The position numbers were made by a program, and so were the translations under genes. From assembly GCA_005281725.1 (NCBI GenBank), contig SSBO01000007.1:688402-752401 (forward strand): a stretch of DNA of 64,000 bases, in the 5' to 3' direction. Source of the stretch: Wuchereria bancrofti (Eukaryota > Nematoda > Chromadorea > Rhabditida > Onchocercidae). Positions 1 to 13,975 of this stretch are shown here, piece by piece; position 1 is the first letter of the stretch, and every line of letters begins with the position of its first letter. The notes under the pieces were generated by a model. It was not told where the DNA came from and searched no databases. It saw only the letters and a list, made by a program, of their open reading frames with translations.

Positions 1-1900
1 TGCTTTTTTTCTTCTTTTCCTTTCCACTTTTTTTTTTTTTTTTGCTTAAGGATTAATATTTAAATTGTTTTCGCTTTATTTTTAGATGAGAACCCTTGAT
101 CTAATGCCAATTTTGTCTCATCTTTTCTCTTCATTTTACCTCTTTCACCCTTTTATTCATCTTTAGACTCTTATAAATTTTACCTAATAAATTATGCCTT
201 AAAGGTTTTTGTCTTATTTACAATGCTGATGCAATATCATTCAAAAGAAAGAAAAATATATCAAAAATTATTTGTCACGGTTAAATGTCGCATTTTTCCT
301 TGTTCCCATTGACGCCTTCACTAACTTATGACCCGAGGCAAACTAGCCTGAGCATATATACAAATGTATGTATGTGGTGTGTGTGTGTGTGTGTGTGTGT
401 CTTCTGCACCAAAAGAGGTACACCACCTACCAGATTTACTATATTTCCTAAAGAAAAATGATTCTGTTAACCTTTATTCCCAATCCCAAGAAAAAGAAGA
501 AAAATATGCCGTTGGCGCTTTCACGACAAAATATCCCGAAAGCGTTTCGCTTCATCCACTACCTACCCATCGGTCACATCCATAAATTGGAAAATGATGT
601 AAATAAAGAAACCCCCGGGGAATGGGTGGGACAATAGTGATACCGGTCAAACATTAAATTTTTACATTTCAGATATACCAAACCCAAATACAACCCATAT
701 TTACTAACTACTACAAAACCACTCATTTAGTATATGATTATGAATTGAATTCATTGAACCATCTTCATGTGAAAGAGAGTTACAAAAGTGGTGAACCAAG
801 GAAGAAGGCGAGGAGGAAAAGTGGATGAAATGAGCAAAGGTGAAAGGGTAAAGGGAAAAATGAAGGAATAGGAAGAGAAGTAGAAAAGGGAATATATAGG
901 AAGAAGGAATAGCGGGATAGAACTGGGGATAAAAACGGGAAATGTGAACAAGGAAGAAGGAGGAAAGATAAGAGGGAAGTTGAAATTTGAAAGAATTTCA
1001 AACTAGTAGTAGGACTGCAAAATTGACGATCAAAAAAGGAGTCCACCTCTGCTCATTCTCTTCCCCCTATCTGTGCCTTTTTGTGAAAATTTAAAACCGT
1101 TTACCTAATATCACCATCATTCTAGTTTCTGCAATTTGTTGAGTTTTATGAAATCAATGCAAGAAGAAGTGGGATTCAATAGGCGGGGAAAGGATACGGA
1201 TAGTGGACCACGGGAGATGAATGTATATATGTATATATAAATAGATGTATGTGTGTATGTGTATGCATGTGTCTGTACGTGTATGTGTATGTATGTGTGT
1301 ACGTAAATGTGTATCGTATTTTTAGTATTTATATTTTCTAGTATAGTTTGATATGAAAAATATTTCAGATAAAAATTAATGAGCAAAAGCATTTTTATCT
1401 AATATAAAATAATTCAAAATTAAAAAAAAAAAAAACACATTTATAAAAAAAAGTGAAAGAAATTTTTTTTTGCAACTAATTGCTAAATTTTTAGTAAAAA
1501 TATATGAAATAATAATTGAACTACTTTTATTTTTCTTTTTTTTCTTTTCATTTCCTTTTCTAATTATGAGCAATATATTTATCGGATCATTAACGATGTT
1601 ATCCGGTTAAAAAATTCGTGTTGTCATTTTTCATAACACCAGAAGAAAAAACAGAAAAAAAATTACAGATAGATACAGATACGTATAGATACATAGACAT
1701 ACACGCACGTATATACTTACACAGAGCATACGTAGGCATATACGTGTACAAATACCAATTGATCCATATTTCCGCTATCGATTGATTAATTCCATCATCT
1801 AATTAACATAATTAATCGTGACAAGTTTTTAAATATAAGAGGTAAAAGAAAAGTAAAAATTTTCCCAATATTCTATTTCACTTATTCATATTTATCTGTT
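1..1900. other. A+T-rich intergenic DNA with simple repeats
   Basis: No gene is supported here. The stretch holds poly-T runs, a GT microsatellite at about 378-400, a purine-rich plus strand from about 770 to 990, and a TATG/TGTA microsatellite from about 1219 to 1315. The open frames on either strand have low-complexity composition (Phe/Ser/Pro-rich or Tyr/Ile/His-rich) that simply mirrors the repeats. Confidence 0.7.
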
Positions 1901-3120
1901 TATTCATTCATTCATTCATTCATTCATTCACTCACTCATTTCATTCATTCATTCATTCATTCACTCACTCATTTCATTCATTCATTCATTCATTCATTCA
2001 TTCATTCATTCATTCATTCATTCATTCATTCATTCATTCATTCACTCACTCATTTCATTCATTCATTCATTCATTCACTCACTCATTCATTCATTCATTC
2101 ACTCACTCATTTCATTCATTCATTCATTCATTCACTCACTCATTTCATTCATTCATTCATTCATTCATTCATTCATTCATTCATTCATTCATTCATTCAT
2201 TCATTCATTCATTCACTCACTCATTTCATTCATTCATTCATTCACTCACTCATTTCATTCATTCATTCATTCATTCATTCATTCATTCATTCATTCATTC
2301 ACTCATTTCATTCATTCATTCATTCATTCACTCATTTCATTCATTCATTCATTCATTCATTCATTCATTCATTCACTCACTCATTTCATTCATTCATTCA
2401 CTCACTCATTTCATTCATTCATTCATTCACTCATTTCATTCATTCATTCATTCATTCATTCATTCATTCATTCATTCATTCATTCATTCATTCATTCATT
2501 CATTCATTCATTCATTCATTCATTCATTCATTCATTCATTCATTCATTCATTCACTCATTTCATTCATTCATTCACTCACTCATTTCATTCATTCATTCA
2601 CTCACTCATTTCATTCATTCATTCATTCATTCATTCATTCATTCACTCACTCATTCATTCATTCATTCATTCATTCACTCATCATTCATTCATTCATTCA
2701 CTCACTCATTTCATTCATTCATTCATTCATTCATTCATTCATTCACTCATTTCATTCATTCATTCACACTCATTTCATTCATTCATTCATTCATTCATTC
2801 ATTCATTCATTCATTCATTCATTCATTCATTCATTCATTCATTCATTCATTCATTCATTCATTCATTCACTCACTCATTTCATTCATTCATTCACTCACT
2901 CATTTCATTCATTCATTCATTCATTCATTCATTCTCATCTTCATTCATTCATTCACTCACTCATTTCATTCATTCATTCATTCACTCATTCATTCATTCA
3001 TTCATTCATTCATTCATTCATTTCATTCATTCATTCATCTTTCATTTCATTCATTCATTCATTCATTCATTCATTCCACTCATTTCATTCATTCACTTCA
3101 TTCATTCATTTATTATATTC
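1901..3120. repeat. Long ATTC/TTCA tetranucleotide array with CTCA variants
   Basis: About 1.2 kb of nearly uninterrupted TTCA units. CTCACTCATTT interruptions recur at irregular spacing, so the array looks like a higher-order mixture of pure TTCA runs and short CTCA-containing blocks. The right edge, beyond about 2930, is more degenerate (TCATCTTCATT, CCACTCATTT). This is a microsatellite expanded to minisatellite size. No coding role is visible. Confidence 0.97.
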
Positions 3121-6100
3121 ATTCTTATTTAACCATTTTCGATGTTAATTTTCTTCTTGTCAATATGCCTGGAACATTTTGTCACCCATTTATTTCATTT
3201 GATTAAAATCAAGTATTGTTGAGAGGAGGGATATAAAATTGAGATAATGAATCAGAAGGGATTATTATTATTGTTATTATTATTATTGTTACTATTATTG
3301 TTACTATTGTTATCACTGTTACTATTGTTTCCCTCAAAACTTGTTTTTATAAATAGTTATTGCATTAGAAGTAACAATTCTTACTGATCAATCTGATAGC
3401 GTTTTCATTTGTGATATTACATTATTAGACAATGATTTTCATCGTTATCGATGTCAACGTTAACGTCGACGTCATTGTTGTCATTGTTGTTTGTTAAATT
3501 GTCATTATCATCGTTATTGTCATTGTTATCGCCGATATTTTCATCGTCTTTACCATCTAATAATTCATCTTTTTTCTATCAAAAGATTCATAAAAATCTT
3601 TGAATAAAAATTAGTGAGATTTATATTAATTTATAAACTTTTAATTTTCAAAAATTGTGAAACTTTGAAAAAACAAACAAACAAATAAATAGCAAATTAA
3701 ATGAAATAGCATCAACAAAATAATAATTGCCATTGTTAAATCGAAAAAAATTGGAGTAATTTATTAATATAAATTGAAAATGATAATAATAATAAAGTAA
3801 TATTTACTATTTTAGCCAATTAATATTCCAAGATTTTATAGAATAAACAAGCATTAATAACGTTAAGTTTATTAAAAATGGATGAAATTTATGTAAATCA
3901 AAAGGTATGAAAAGGTATTAAATAACATCAAAAAGAAAGATATGACTTGAATATCATTCCAATTATTATTTGTCCATGTAAACTTCGTGTAAGTGTCGAT
4001 TCAATTAAATTTCATTAATTTAAATCACTAGTTTCAATAAACAACCATCTGATAGAAACTACCTTGTCTTATTGATAAACGTATGATATTGTCATTTTAT
4101 CATCTTTCTTGAAAATTTCAAAATTTAACATTTGATGAATTGATCAAATTAATAACGTAATGAAATATAAACGGAAGAAGTATATAAAACAAAGTAAAAA
4201 CTATGAAATCAAAAATTGATTAAAATAATAACTGAACTAAATGACTTCTTATCATTGATAAAAGAACATCAAAATTCTTATGATAATAAACATCCTTAAA
4301 CATTATTTTGAGCAATTAATCAGTTGACACGTAGATTAATTTTTAAATTATAATTCAAAAAAAGGAACATTTTCAATTTTTCCCTGCTTTTGAAAATTTT
4401 AACTTTCCAAGAATTTTTTTGATCTCAAAAAATTCTCAGAAATCCTAATTACCACTAAATTACCACTGAAAAATGCTGCATTCTCAAATATTAAACATTA
4501 ATTACCCATTCGTTTCGCTATTGAATTTTTTTTTTATTTACATAATATTTCTTTTTTTAATATTTCTATTTACATAAGATTGTGATTTTTTGGATGAATA
4601 TCCGAAAAATAAACCAATAATTGTTTTAATCAATAATTTTAGCTTTAATTAAATTTCTAATAAAAATTATAACATTACGAGTCAAATATAAAGTATTATT
4701 TAAAAAAAGGTGAAAATGATAAGTATAAACTTCGGACTTCACCCCAAACCTTTTGAAACTACTTTAAAAAAAGAAATACATTTGCGAATTTTTTCTTTCT
4801 CTTACCTTTTTATGAGGTATCATTTTAAATCGTCGAAAGTCCGGTTTTAATCAAAAAAAAAAAAGGAAAAAAAATGAAAACGATAAAAATCCATTTCATT
4901 CATTTTGAAAGATACTAATAATTTGTTTATATTACTTCCTGTTTTCTCTATTTTATTTTATTCTAGAAAAAAAAAACAACTTTTTTTGCTATAATATCAT
5001 GAATAATTTATCATTATATTCTTTTCTTTTATATTCGATTTTATTTATATTTTACAAAAATAATCTAAACCTGTAAAACAATTCATAATAAGTTAATCAT
5101 ATTAATTAATTGTTTAAGAAATGTACGAGGAATTTAACAGTTTAATGAAAATAAAAATTGAATGAAATAATTTCATTTGAACGACTTTTCATCACTGATA
5201 AATAGCACAAAAAAAACAATCATTTGATTTTCATATCATTCAAATTTACAATTATTGAATATATTTTACCTTCATTTCATTCAATTGAATTCATAACTTA
5301 CTTTCTAATCTTCAACGTATAATCTTTTCATTCTAATTGAATTCATTTCAATTCCATTTTAATATTTTGTTTTTATTTGGTTTTACATAAATCTATAGCT
5401 TTTATAGTCAATAAAATGCATAATTATTTGGTATAAAAATAGAATACCTCAAAACATACCTGTTTGCCCCGCTAATTAATTATTTCTCTTTTTTGCTACA
5501 ATTAAAATTGAGTATATTTTGCTTTCATTTCGTTCAATCGAATTTTTGGAAAGATTATTTCAACATTTTTTATATGTATAATATATGTAAAACAAACCTC
5601 CAAAAAAAAAAAATGCAACTTTGATCACAATGATAAATGCGCCTAACATTACTATCAAATTGTCCTTGCACTTTCATTATTGTATAATGAATGAACTTTT
5701 TTTTTCGCTTCCATTATAATTTAAAATTTGATATCATCGAAAAAAAGAAATGTTTAGATGTGTTAGAGGAAAAAGCTATCAAGTTTTAAAATGAAAATGA
5801 GAATATGTATTTGAATTATGATGACAAATATGTTTTGTATTATTATCAAATAAATGCCTTGCGCTTTTTTTTTTCTTTCATTGTTGTACAATGAATGAAC
5901 TTTTTTTCTTTATCATGATAAAAATTTGATATTATCAAAAAAAAAAGAATGAAATGAAATGAAAATATTTGAATACGTTTGACAAAAAAAAGAGAGTTTT
6001 TTTCCACTAATTTTTTTTTTAGATGAAAAAAGTGGAAGTGAAAAAACTGGTATTTGAAAACAGTATTCAATGAGGTTTAATAGATAATACGTAATTGAAA

Positions 6101-7235
6101 ATTTGGAAAAAAATTGGCAAACATTTAATTTAAATCTTAAATAATAATTACAAAGTTTGTTAATATTGGAGAAGAATCAAAAAAAGAACAAAATGATATG
6201 AAATGATTGAAAATGATGGATGGAATGAATGAATGAAAAACATGAAATGTTGAATAAGAAAATGAGAATAATAGAATGAATAATAATGTAATTTCATTCT
6301 CTAAAGTTATCATTAAAAAATTTTCTTCTCTTACCCTTAATTTAAAGCAAAAGAAGAAAAAAAAATTTTTTTTAGGGATATTTTTTTTTTTTTGAATTAA
6401 AAACAAATATATTTAAAAAGTTTTTTTGTTGAAATTCATCATCAATCTAAGCTACACTTGTTTTTTACTTTTTCATCCCAAAATTTAAACACACTTTTTA
6501 TAGGTAATATAAATTTGTAATCTCGACTTCCGCAGTATAAAAATTTGATCCAAAATGATAAGCAAATGATTTTGATATACTTAAATCTTAAGTTTTGAAA
6601 CAAAAAAGTATCAGTTAGATCTGTTATGATTTGGTAGAAAATAAACGGAATTAAATTTTACACATCAAATTTCTCTTTCGTTTTTGGATATTTCAGTCAA
6701 CAATGAGTTAAGAAAAAAAAGAATTAGAAAAATTCTTTTTAAATTTATTTATGAAATTTTTGATAAATGAAAAAAGGAGTTAGTGTGAAATATTGAAATG
6801 TATAAAATAACCGGAAATTCAAGTTTGTCTCTTTCGCCTCCTTCTTCAACAAATATGCGAAGCAGTCGAAAATTCAAATTTATCCTCCTCAAAAAAAAAA
6901 ACTACCAATAAAACTTTTCTTTCCCGTAAATTAATGAAGTGAATTTAATTTACTTCTCTGTTTTTTAGATTCCACCTATTAGGAGGTATTCATCATTGAT
7001 GTTTACAAATGCTTTAACATTGCTTAAATTATATTTGGTTAATCTGAAATTTGAAAAAAAAAGTTACTTAATTATGTAATTAATGATAATATAGAAAACT
7101 GAGCTTTTAAAATAATAGAAATATGAGATTATTGTGACATCAAAATGGAAAGAAAAATATCAAACGGATAAAGTATTAAGCGACAAATGCATGATATGAT
7201 ATGATATTATTATATCAGATATAACAAACTAAAAA

Positions 7236-7416
7236 TGAAAAAAAATGTAGTTTAAATCGAAATTTTTTTAGGCAAAACAAAAACAAAAATGGGAGCTCAT
7301 TAAAATGGAAATACAAATAGTTTTTTTATTACTTTCTATACTTCTAATCAATGTAATAACTAGACAAATTGAAATCAAATTTTTTTTAAATTTCGATTTA
7401 AATTACATTTTTTTTG
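7236..7416. repeat. Imperfect foldback (inverted repeat)
   Basis: Arms near 7238-7271 (core GTAGTTTAAATCGAAATTTT) and 7380-7416 (reverse complement with a few mismatches) flank about 110 bp. Outside the arms, a TGCATGATAT...TATCAGATAT segment near 7187-7225 also recurs as a direct copy near 7433-7458. It could be a small degenerate foldback transposon or a chance product of A+T-rich sequence. Confidence 0.45.
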
Positions 7417-10400
7417 AAATTACTTTTACAAATGCATGATATTATTATCTGATATGACAAATCTAATGATGTTCTTTTTGATAGCAATTGACAGCTTTAC
7501 CCCAGAACAATTAACATTAAAAAAATCAAAAAATAAGCTGAAACCGGAATTTTAAAATTTTAGCTTAAATTATATCATTTCTAGATAAACCTATGTTATT
7601 TTACCAGCCAATAAATACTTCGGAATAATTCAAATTTCGGAATGTATCTCATACTGATGTAAACCGTAAAAGTATAAGAAGTTCAAATAAAAACGATGAG
7701 AACCAGAAAATCTTGAAAATATATTAAAACAAAAGTTAAAATAAAAGCCAAAAACGCTGAAAGAAGTTAAAATATTGAATGAATAACACACAGAAAAATT
7801 ATTTCAAATTTAATCAAAAATTGACATTATCTTACCTATAAGTATTTATGATTATTCGGCTCTCAATAATGTCAATAATGATAAGAGAAAAGTACAGCTA
7901 TTGCCGAAAACTTACACAACATAGAGCAGTCAATTTAAATTTTGCTATGATTATTTAAGTGAACCTATAAATCAGTAAAAAATGATGGTTCATTGTAATT
8001 TCTTACTGTCCTTGAAACTTTATTATTATACTTGCATCTGAACCATACTTTTTCACTAAAAGTAACCCTACCAATGCTGTAAACATTTATTGACTTAAAA
8101 TGTTTACACACGTTAAATTTAAACTTAAAATTATCAAATTTGAAATATGGAATGCAATACAATGTGCTAAAACAATAATTATTATCTCAGCTTTTTGAAA
8201 ACATTAAATAAAAAAACACATTCGGAGAAAAAAAATTTTTTTTTTATTATTACCCAACTATAAAATGACATTTAGGTCAAATTTTTGTAAATTTTCTGAT
8301 AATTTTTTGAAAATGCTTAATAAACAAAATTCATTTTGGACAATCTGAAACATATCTAATGCAATGGAATTTTATTTTACAGTTCAAATAATTGCAATTT
8401 CATTTCTTCTTTTTCCTAATTTCCTTTCAATCATTTTTTTTTTTTTTTTGTTTTTCTTAATCTTTTTTGATTTAAAAAAAATAAAATAAAAGAAGAAAAA
8501 ATTTCAATCTGTCAGCTTGCAAGGCATTCTCATAACAAATTTAAAACATAATTTAAAGTTTGAATTCCACTTATCAGAATTGATAAACGTTAAAAGCTTC
8601 AAATCTTCAAAATTATTAAAATTTCCATATGCATTATTTGATAGATTCACTTAATTCGTTTGTTTTTTTTTCTTTTTTTTTTGATTAGCATTTTTCTAAT
8701 TTTTTTTCAATCACTTCATTATTCTCACTTGCATTATTTATTATTATTTTTCCAGGAAATATCGATTAGTCTATAAAGAATGATTAACTAGCAGAACAAA
8801 TAGAATAGTAAAATTTGCAAATTGAGAAATAAAATTTTTCAAAGAAATGATAAACGAAATGTCAAGAATTACTTCAAAAAAAACCGACTCGAAAAAGTGA
8901 AAGCGGAAGTATTTTTTGAAAATAAATTTTCAATTTTTTTTCTTACTAATTAATAGAATTGACATTTTATGGCAATTTTAGTAAATAATCGCAAAATTTT
9001 AGCAACAAACTCAGTTGGCACAAACTTTTTTAAATTCTTATTTCTAAATTTAGCAGAATTCCAAGATTTTTTTTTTATTTTAATTCATTCATCTCTACAA
9101 AATGATTCGACAGCTGTAAATATAATAATGGAATAAAATTTTGAGAGTTTGGATGAAATTAATTTTATAAAATTCTGATGCGTAATCAAAAAAAAGAAAA
9201 AAACGAGAAGAGAAAGAGAAATAAATTTCGACACCATTATTATCATATTCAAGTCCAAACATTTGAATTGTATTTATAATTTTATACAAATCGTTTTATT
9301 TTTATTCAAGAAACCGTAAATGAGGAGAGAATTGAATTTCAAAGTTTCACCAGCGGAATTTTGGAGTGAATTGATTGATGATATGATTATTGACTGCATT
9401 GTCTATTATGATTCCATGAAGATATATTTTTCAACCTATTAATTAATTTAAATAAAAATGTATGACTTAATTATATGTTCAATATTATTTGTTTTTAAAT
9501 CTAATAATTTATTTTTTAATTTACAAATTTTTTTTTATTCAATTATTTGTACGTTTATTTATTTCTGTGTTTAACAATAAATATTTAATTGCTATTGAAT
9601 ATAATCATAGAAACCGTTATCAAAATGAATGCGTGAAATTAGTTTCAGTTTCAGTAATATTAACCCAAAATGCAATTTTCATCACTTTAAAAGAAAATAG
9701 AAAAAGAAATTTCGGCGTTTTTTTCTATTTTTTTCCCTTTCTCTTTTCATATTTGATACTCAAAAAGTATTTATTCACTTCAGAAAATTCATTTTCTTTT
9801 TTTTCCTAACAATTTTCTTTTTTTTTCCCCTTTTTCTTTTCTATTAAGTACAACACTTCCATCTTTTTTCCAAACATTAAACAAATTTTGTTTTAGTGTC
9901 TCATAAATTATCACAATTTTTTTCTTCTTTTTATTTTTGACTAATCTAAATTAAATTTGTAATATCATTAATGAATGAACAAAAAGACGAGAAGAATTTG
10001 CGTTTAATATATTCCTTGCATGACTAACATTATCATCGATTATCATTTTTGATGATATTACTATCGCCATTATTATTTATTATTCTGTTTATTATTATTA
10101 CTATTATTAATTATTGTTACTACTATTATTATGACTCATTTAAAACACATATCCATAAGACGTAATTATTGTAATGAATAAGACTAAACCATATAATTAC
10201 ACCACAACATTGGGATAATTTTTATAGAATGTTTTTTATAAGAAATGGAAAGTTGCTAATCTTTGAAATATTGTAATTATTACGATAATTACCGATAAAA
10301 ACTAAAAATATGTCCAATTCTAAATGTTACTTTAATTAGCTACGAAATAATGCTATAAATATTTTCGTTTTTTTAGTTATAAGTGAAACAGTTAAGCAGG

Positions 10401-12104
10401 TAATCATGTCAAAGATCAAATAACTGGATTGAAGTTTTATTCCATTTAAATCAATCTTGAACTTGATGAAATTTAATGGACCAGCATTTTTTTTGATGTA
10501 GAAAGCATAGATGAAGCATCCACTCCCGTGTTTCTAACAAATTTGAAGATTGCAGAAATATTTTAAGGAGAAAATTCTATTTACTTTTTCATTACTGTTT
10601 TAACCTTTCTTCGTTCCTTCTTATTTTTATTTTATAAGTTTCTCCCTAATCCCCCCCCCCCCCTCTCCCACAAAGCTTTGAAATTGCGAAAGACTTTGAA
10701 ATATCGAAAGACCATCTATGCATGTCATTTGGTACCAACAATATTAGTAAAACTGAAATCAAATATTTTACACCAACTCAATTGAGAATTTTGCTCGAGT
10801 CGTCTTCACTTCTTCCAAAAATTTTTTCCAGTTTCCTTATTATTTCTCTAATAATATCGAAATTTCCCAAATATCACACGAAGACATTACCACATGGAAG
10901 TACTTATCCTCTTTCTCGTACACGTAAGTCAGACATACATTTTCATTTACACTTATACCACACAAGTTAACTTATCTAAACTGACGTATGGATGTGAACA
11001 TATTTCCGTTTTTATAATTTACGTAGAATCCGCAACCGCTCAATATTAATTTTACTGTGCTACGATTTAGATACAAAGTGTCTATTGACACTAACTTTAT
11101 TCATCACAGTAAAGCAACCAATAAACAAACATTGATAAACTGATTCACTGCTAATAAAAGACAACAACGCATGAAGGCGCAAATGTCACCCTCATAATTT
11201 CTGTTTTTTGTGATCTCAATCTCAATAATGTGGTTAATGGCAACTATTTAATGACTAAATTCCATTTCACATTTTCATATGTTCTGATGTACTTACCTAT
11301 CCCTCAGAGATTTATAAAGGCGAAAAAAAAAATGGAACTGAAGGAATCGTTTTCATTTTCTTGAACAAAACAAGATGTCACCAAACTATCATTTCCCAAA
11401 ATGACCATTTTTTTGACTCGTTTCTCAATATTTCATAGATTTAAAGTCTAGATGACAACAAAATGAAGACTGAATGTAAGTGGCTATGTTCTCACCTCCA
11501 TCACACTTATTAATTCATTTGAAAGAATTGAACGAAGGGATGCTAAAAAGAGTTATGTCATATCGATAGAATATTATCTCGAAAACTGTCAGTTGACTAC
11601 CAATTGCTGCTATTCGTCACTTCTACGAATTCAAATGTAATAAGAAAGTACTTTCACTGAATGTCTTTCATTTCAAAAAGATATGGTCAAAACTTTTTTC
11701 AAGTTGACCAGATGATTTGAAACATAACAGGGTGGAAAAATCTTGAGAAAACAATTTGGGAAGATTTTTTTCCCGAAACTTTCGTCCTTCAGACAATAAG
11801 ACAATTCAATTTAATAAACTTTTATTTCATAACTAACAAATGGTATAATTTGGAAAACTTGGTAAATAAAATTAGCAAACAATATGGCTTGGATAAATAG
11901 CAGAATTGGTAAATTTAACCGGAAAAGGAATAATAAGGAAAGGTGTAAACGGATGACAGATAAAGATGAATGAACCAATGGTGGATCCAAAGGAATTAAG
12001 AGTGACAAAGGGAAGGTAAATGAACCAATCAAATTTTTTTATTGTCATTTTATTAAACAAAAAAACTTTTTTAAGAGAATAAATCGCCTCATTTCCCGCG
12101 TGAT

Positions 12105-12230
12105 CTATTGTATGATACCGCCACGACTGACATCGTTATGACCAAGCATTTCCATCATATTGGTACCATCATAACCGACATCATTGCAACCGAGTACCTT
12201 CATTATGTGATGTCGCTGATATCCAGAATG
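12105..12230. repeat. Diverged tandem duplication of a ~45-bp unit
   Basis: Two adjacent units share CATCATAACCGACATCATTG-like and ACCxAGxACCTTCATxATxT-like blocks. A third related block (GGTACCGTCGTAACTAAG) lies near 12672-12725. The minus-strand frame 12105-12383 reads through the first two units and gives a repeated Leu-Gly-Xaa-Asn-Asp-Val motif. I regard it as a short repeat family and not a gene. Confidence 0.4.
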
Positions 12231-13849
12231 AAAATATAGAAACAGTAAATAAACCTTTTTTATTGAAAGCCATAAATCTTTGTGTACTTCTATCGTTTCA
12301 CATTTGCGCCAACAGGAAGTACTGTAACAATATGTGGGCCATAAAAACACTAATTTGTAAGATAATGAAACTGTGTCCCTCATTCGATAAATAGAATAAT
12401 CTTAAGCATTAAATTCCTTTATACAAATATCTATTTGAGCTAAATTTATCGATTAAAATACTGAGCATAGTTCGCGATCGATCTCCTTTTTTTCTTGTTA
12501 CTGATACGTTTCATTAAATTTGTCTTATTGAAATTCGATTTGTTGAATTCGTTGTAGTAATCATTTTATTAGAATATAGGTTTAATTAACCAAGTTAGAG
12601 AAATCGAGAAAGAACTAAAGAGACATCATTAACGATTTCAGTTTGTCACGACAAAAAGAAATTGTCGATTTGGTACCGTCGTAACTAAGATTGTTGTAAG
12701 CATTATGTGGTATCATCATATCATCGATGATGTGTTCATTTTTTCATTGATTCATTCAAAGGAGTTCTCAAGCAAATGAAAAAATAGTGAAAATACAACA
12801 ATGAAATTGACAGTAAAATTGGAATTAATACTGAACTATGTAAACAAAATGTACAAACAACAAGACATACAGTAAAACATAATTAAAAATTTCTAATTTA
12901 GGTAAAAAAAAATCTAGTGAGTTGAAATCAAAAAGTGTACAAGATGAACTAATTGAAAATACAATATAATCTCATCACATTGCCTTTCCAATTAAAAAGC
13001 AAATTTAGCAGCGCTAGATTAACCGTGAAAATGAAATAATTTAGAAATGAAATATCTCACTCATATTATGTTAGTTGTAACTTTGATTCTCAACAGTTTA
13101 ATTGAGATTCAAACTTGCTGTACAAAGCTTCAATAGTTATTTCGTAAATTTATAATTGCACTATTTTAGTGTCAAAAACTGTCTTAATTATTTTTTTTAA
13201 ATAATGAAGTGAGCAACAAAAACTGATAAATCCTGATAACTGGTAAACTGATAAATACGACTATAGTAAGAATTCTAACACTTTTTGATTCAATGAATGA
13301 AATGGACCTTTTATGAATAATCAAAACATCCATACGAATATTGCACAAAACAATTAGCGTCATTAACTGATTGACAAGGCGACACTGTCAAGCCAAAAAT
13401 GAGTTCAAATTATGAATCAATGTATCACGAATTTCGATTATCGCAAATCTCGAAATAAACTAATAATAACAAAATAATAATAAAAATAAAAATCGTTCAA
13501 ACTTTATTACGTTACCCATAAAAGGGTTAAAATCAAAATAAATAAATCATTTAACTAATTTCTCATTCCTCATTTAGTCATTTTTTCATCTTCTTTCTTT
13601 ATTTATCTCGAATCTGATTAAATTCCCATCATTGTCCATAAATACCGAGAGTTTTTTGTCGATTATATCAGATGTCAATCTTAGCATAATTTTTGTTCAC
13701 ATAGCTATTTCTGTATCCGATAGGGTGTATAAAAATATTGTAAACTACTCACATTTTACGTAAACACAATCAACGATCATCCTCTAAAAAGCATATTCTA
13801 TTTCCTCAAAAAAAAAAAACCTTTTTTACTAGTCCTTCGTTGACTTTCT

Positions 13850-13975
13850 GTTACAATAAACTCTTTGTATTATACTGCTATATCTCTTAATAAAGATATT
13901 AAGATATTTCTGTGTAATTTCTCAACGGACAACTGCTGGAAACAGTTTACTCCAGGATCAGAAGATGAAGAATCT
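13850..13975 (+). repeat. Dispersed repeat fragment, copy 1 (LTR-tail-like)
   Basis: It contains TCTTAATAAAGATAT, CTGTGTAATTTC and AACAGTTTACTCCAGGATCAGAAG in the same order as the fragment at 21925-22020. The AATAAA followed by a U5-like stretch is the arrangement seen in LTR ends elsewhere in this window. It may be the tail of an unidentified LTR family. No open frame accompanies it. Confidence 0.4.

Noticed and set aside
1901..3120. CRISPR-like array
   Set aside because: Units are 4 bp with no spacers and the sequence is eukaryotic. It is a microsatellite.
12105..12383. 92-codon minus-strand open frame
   Set aside because: No domain, no splice context, and its 3' half is a diverged tandem repeat also found near 12672. 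Treated as repeat, not gene.
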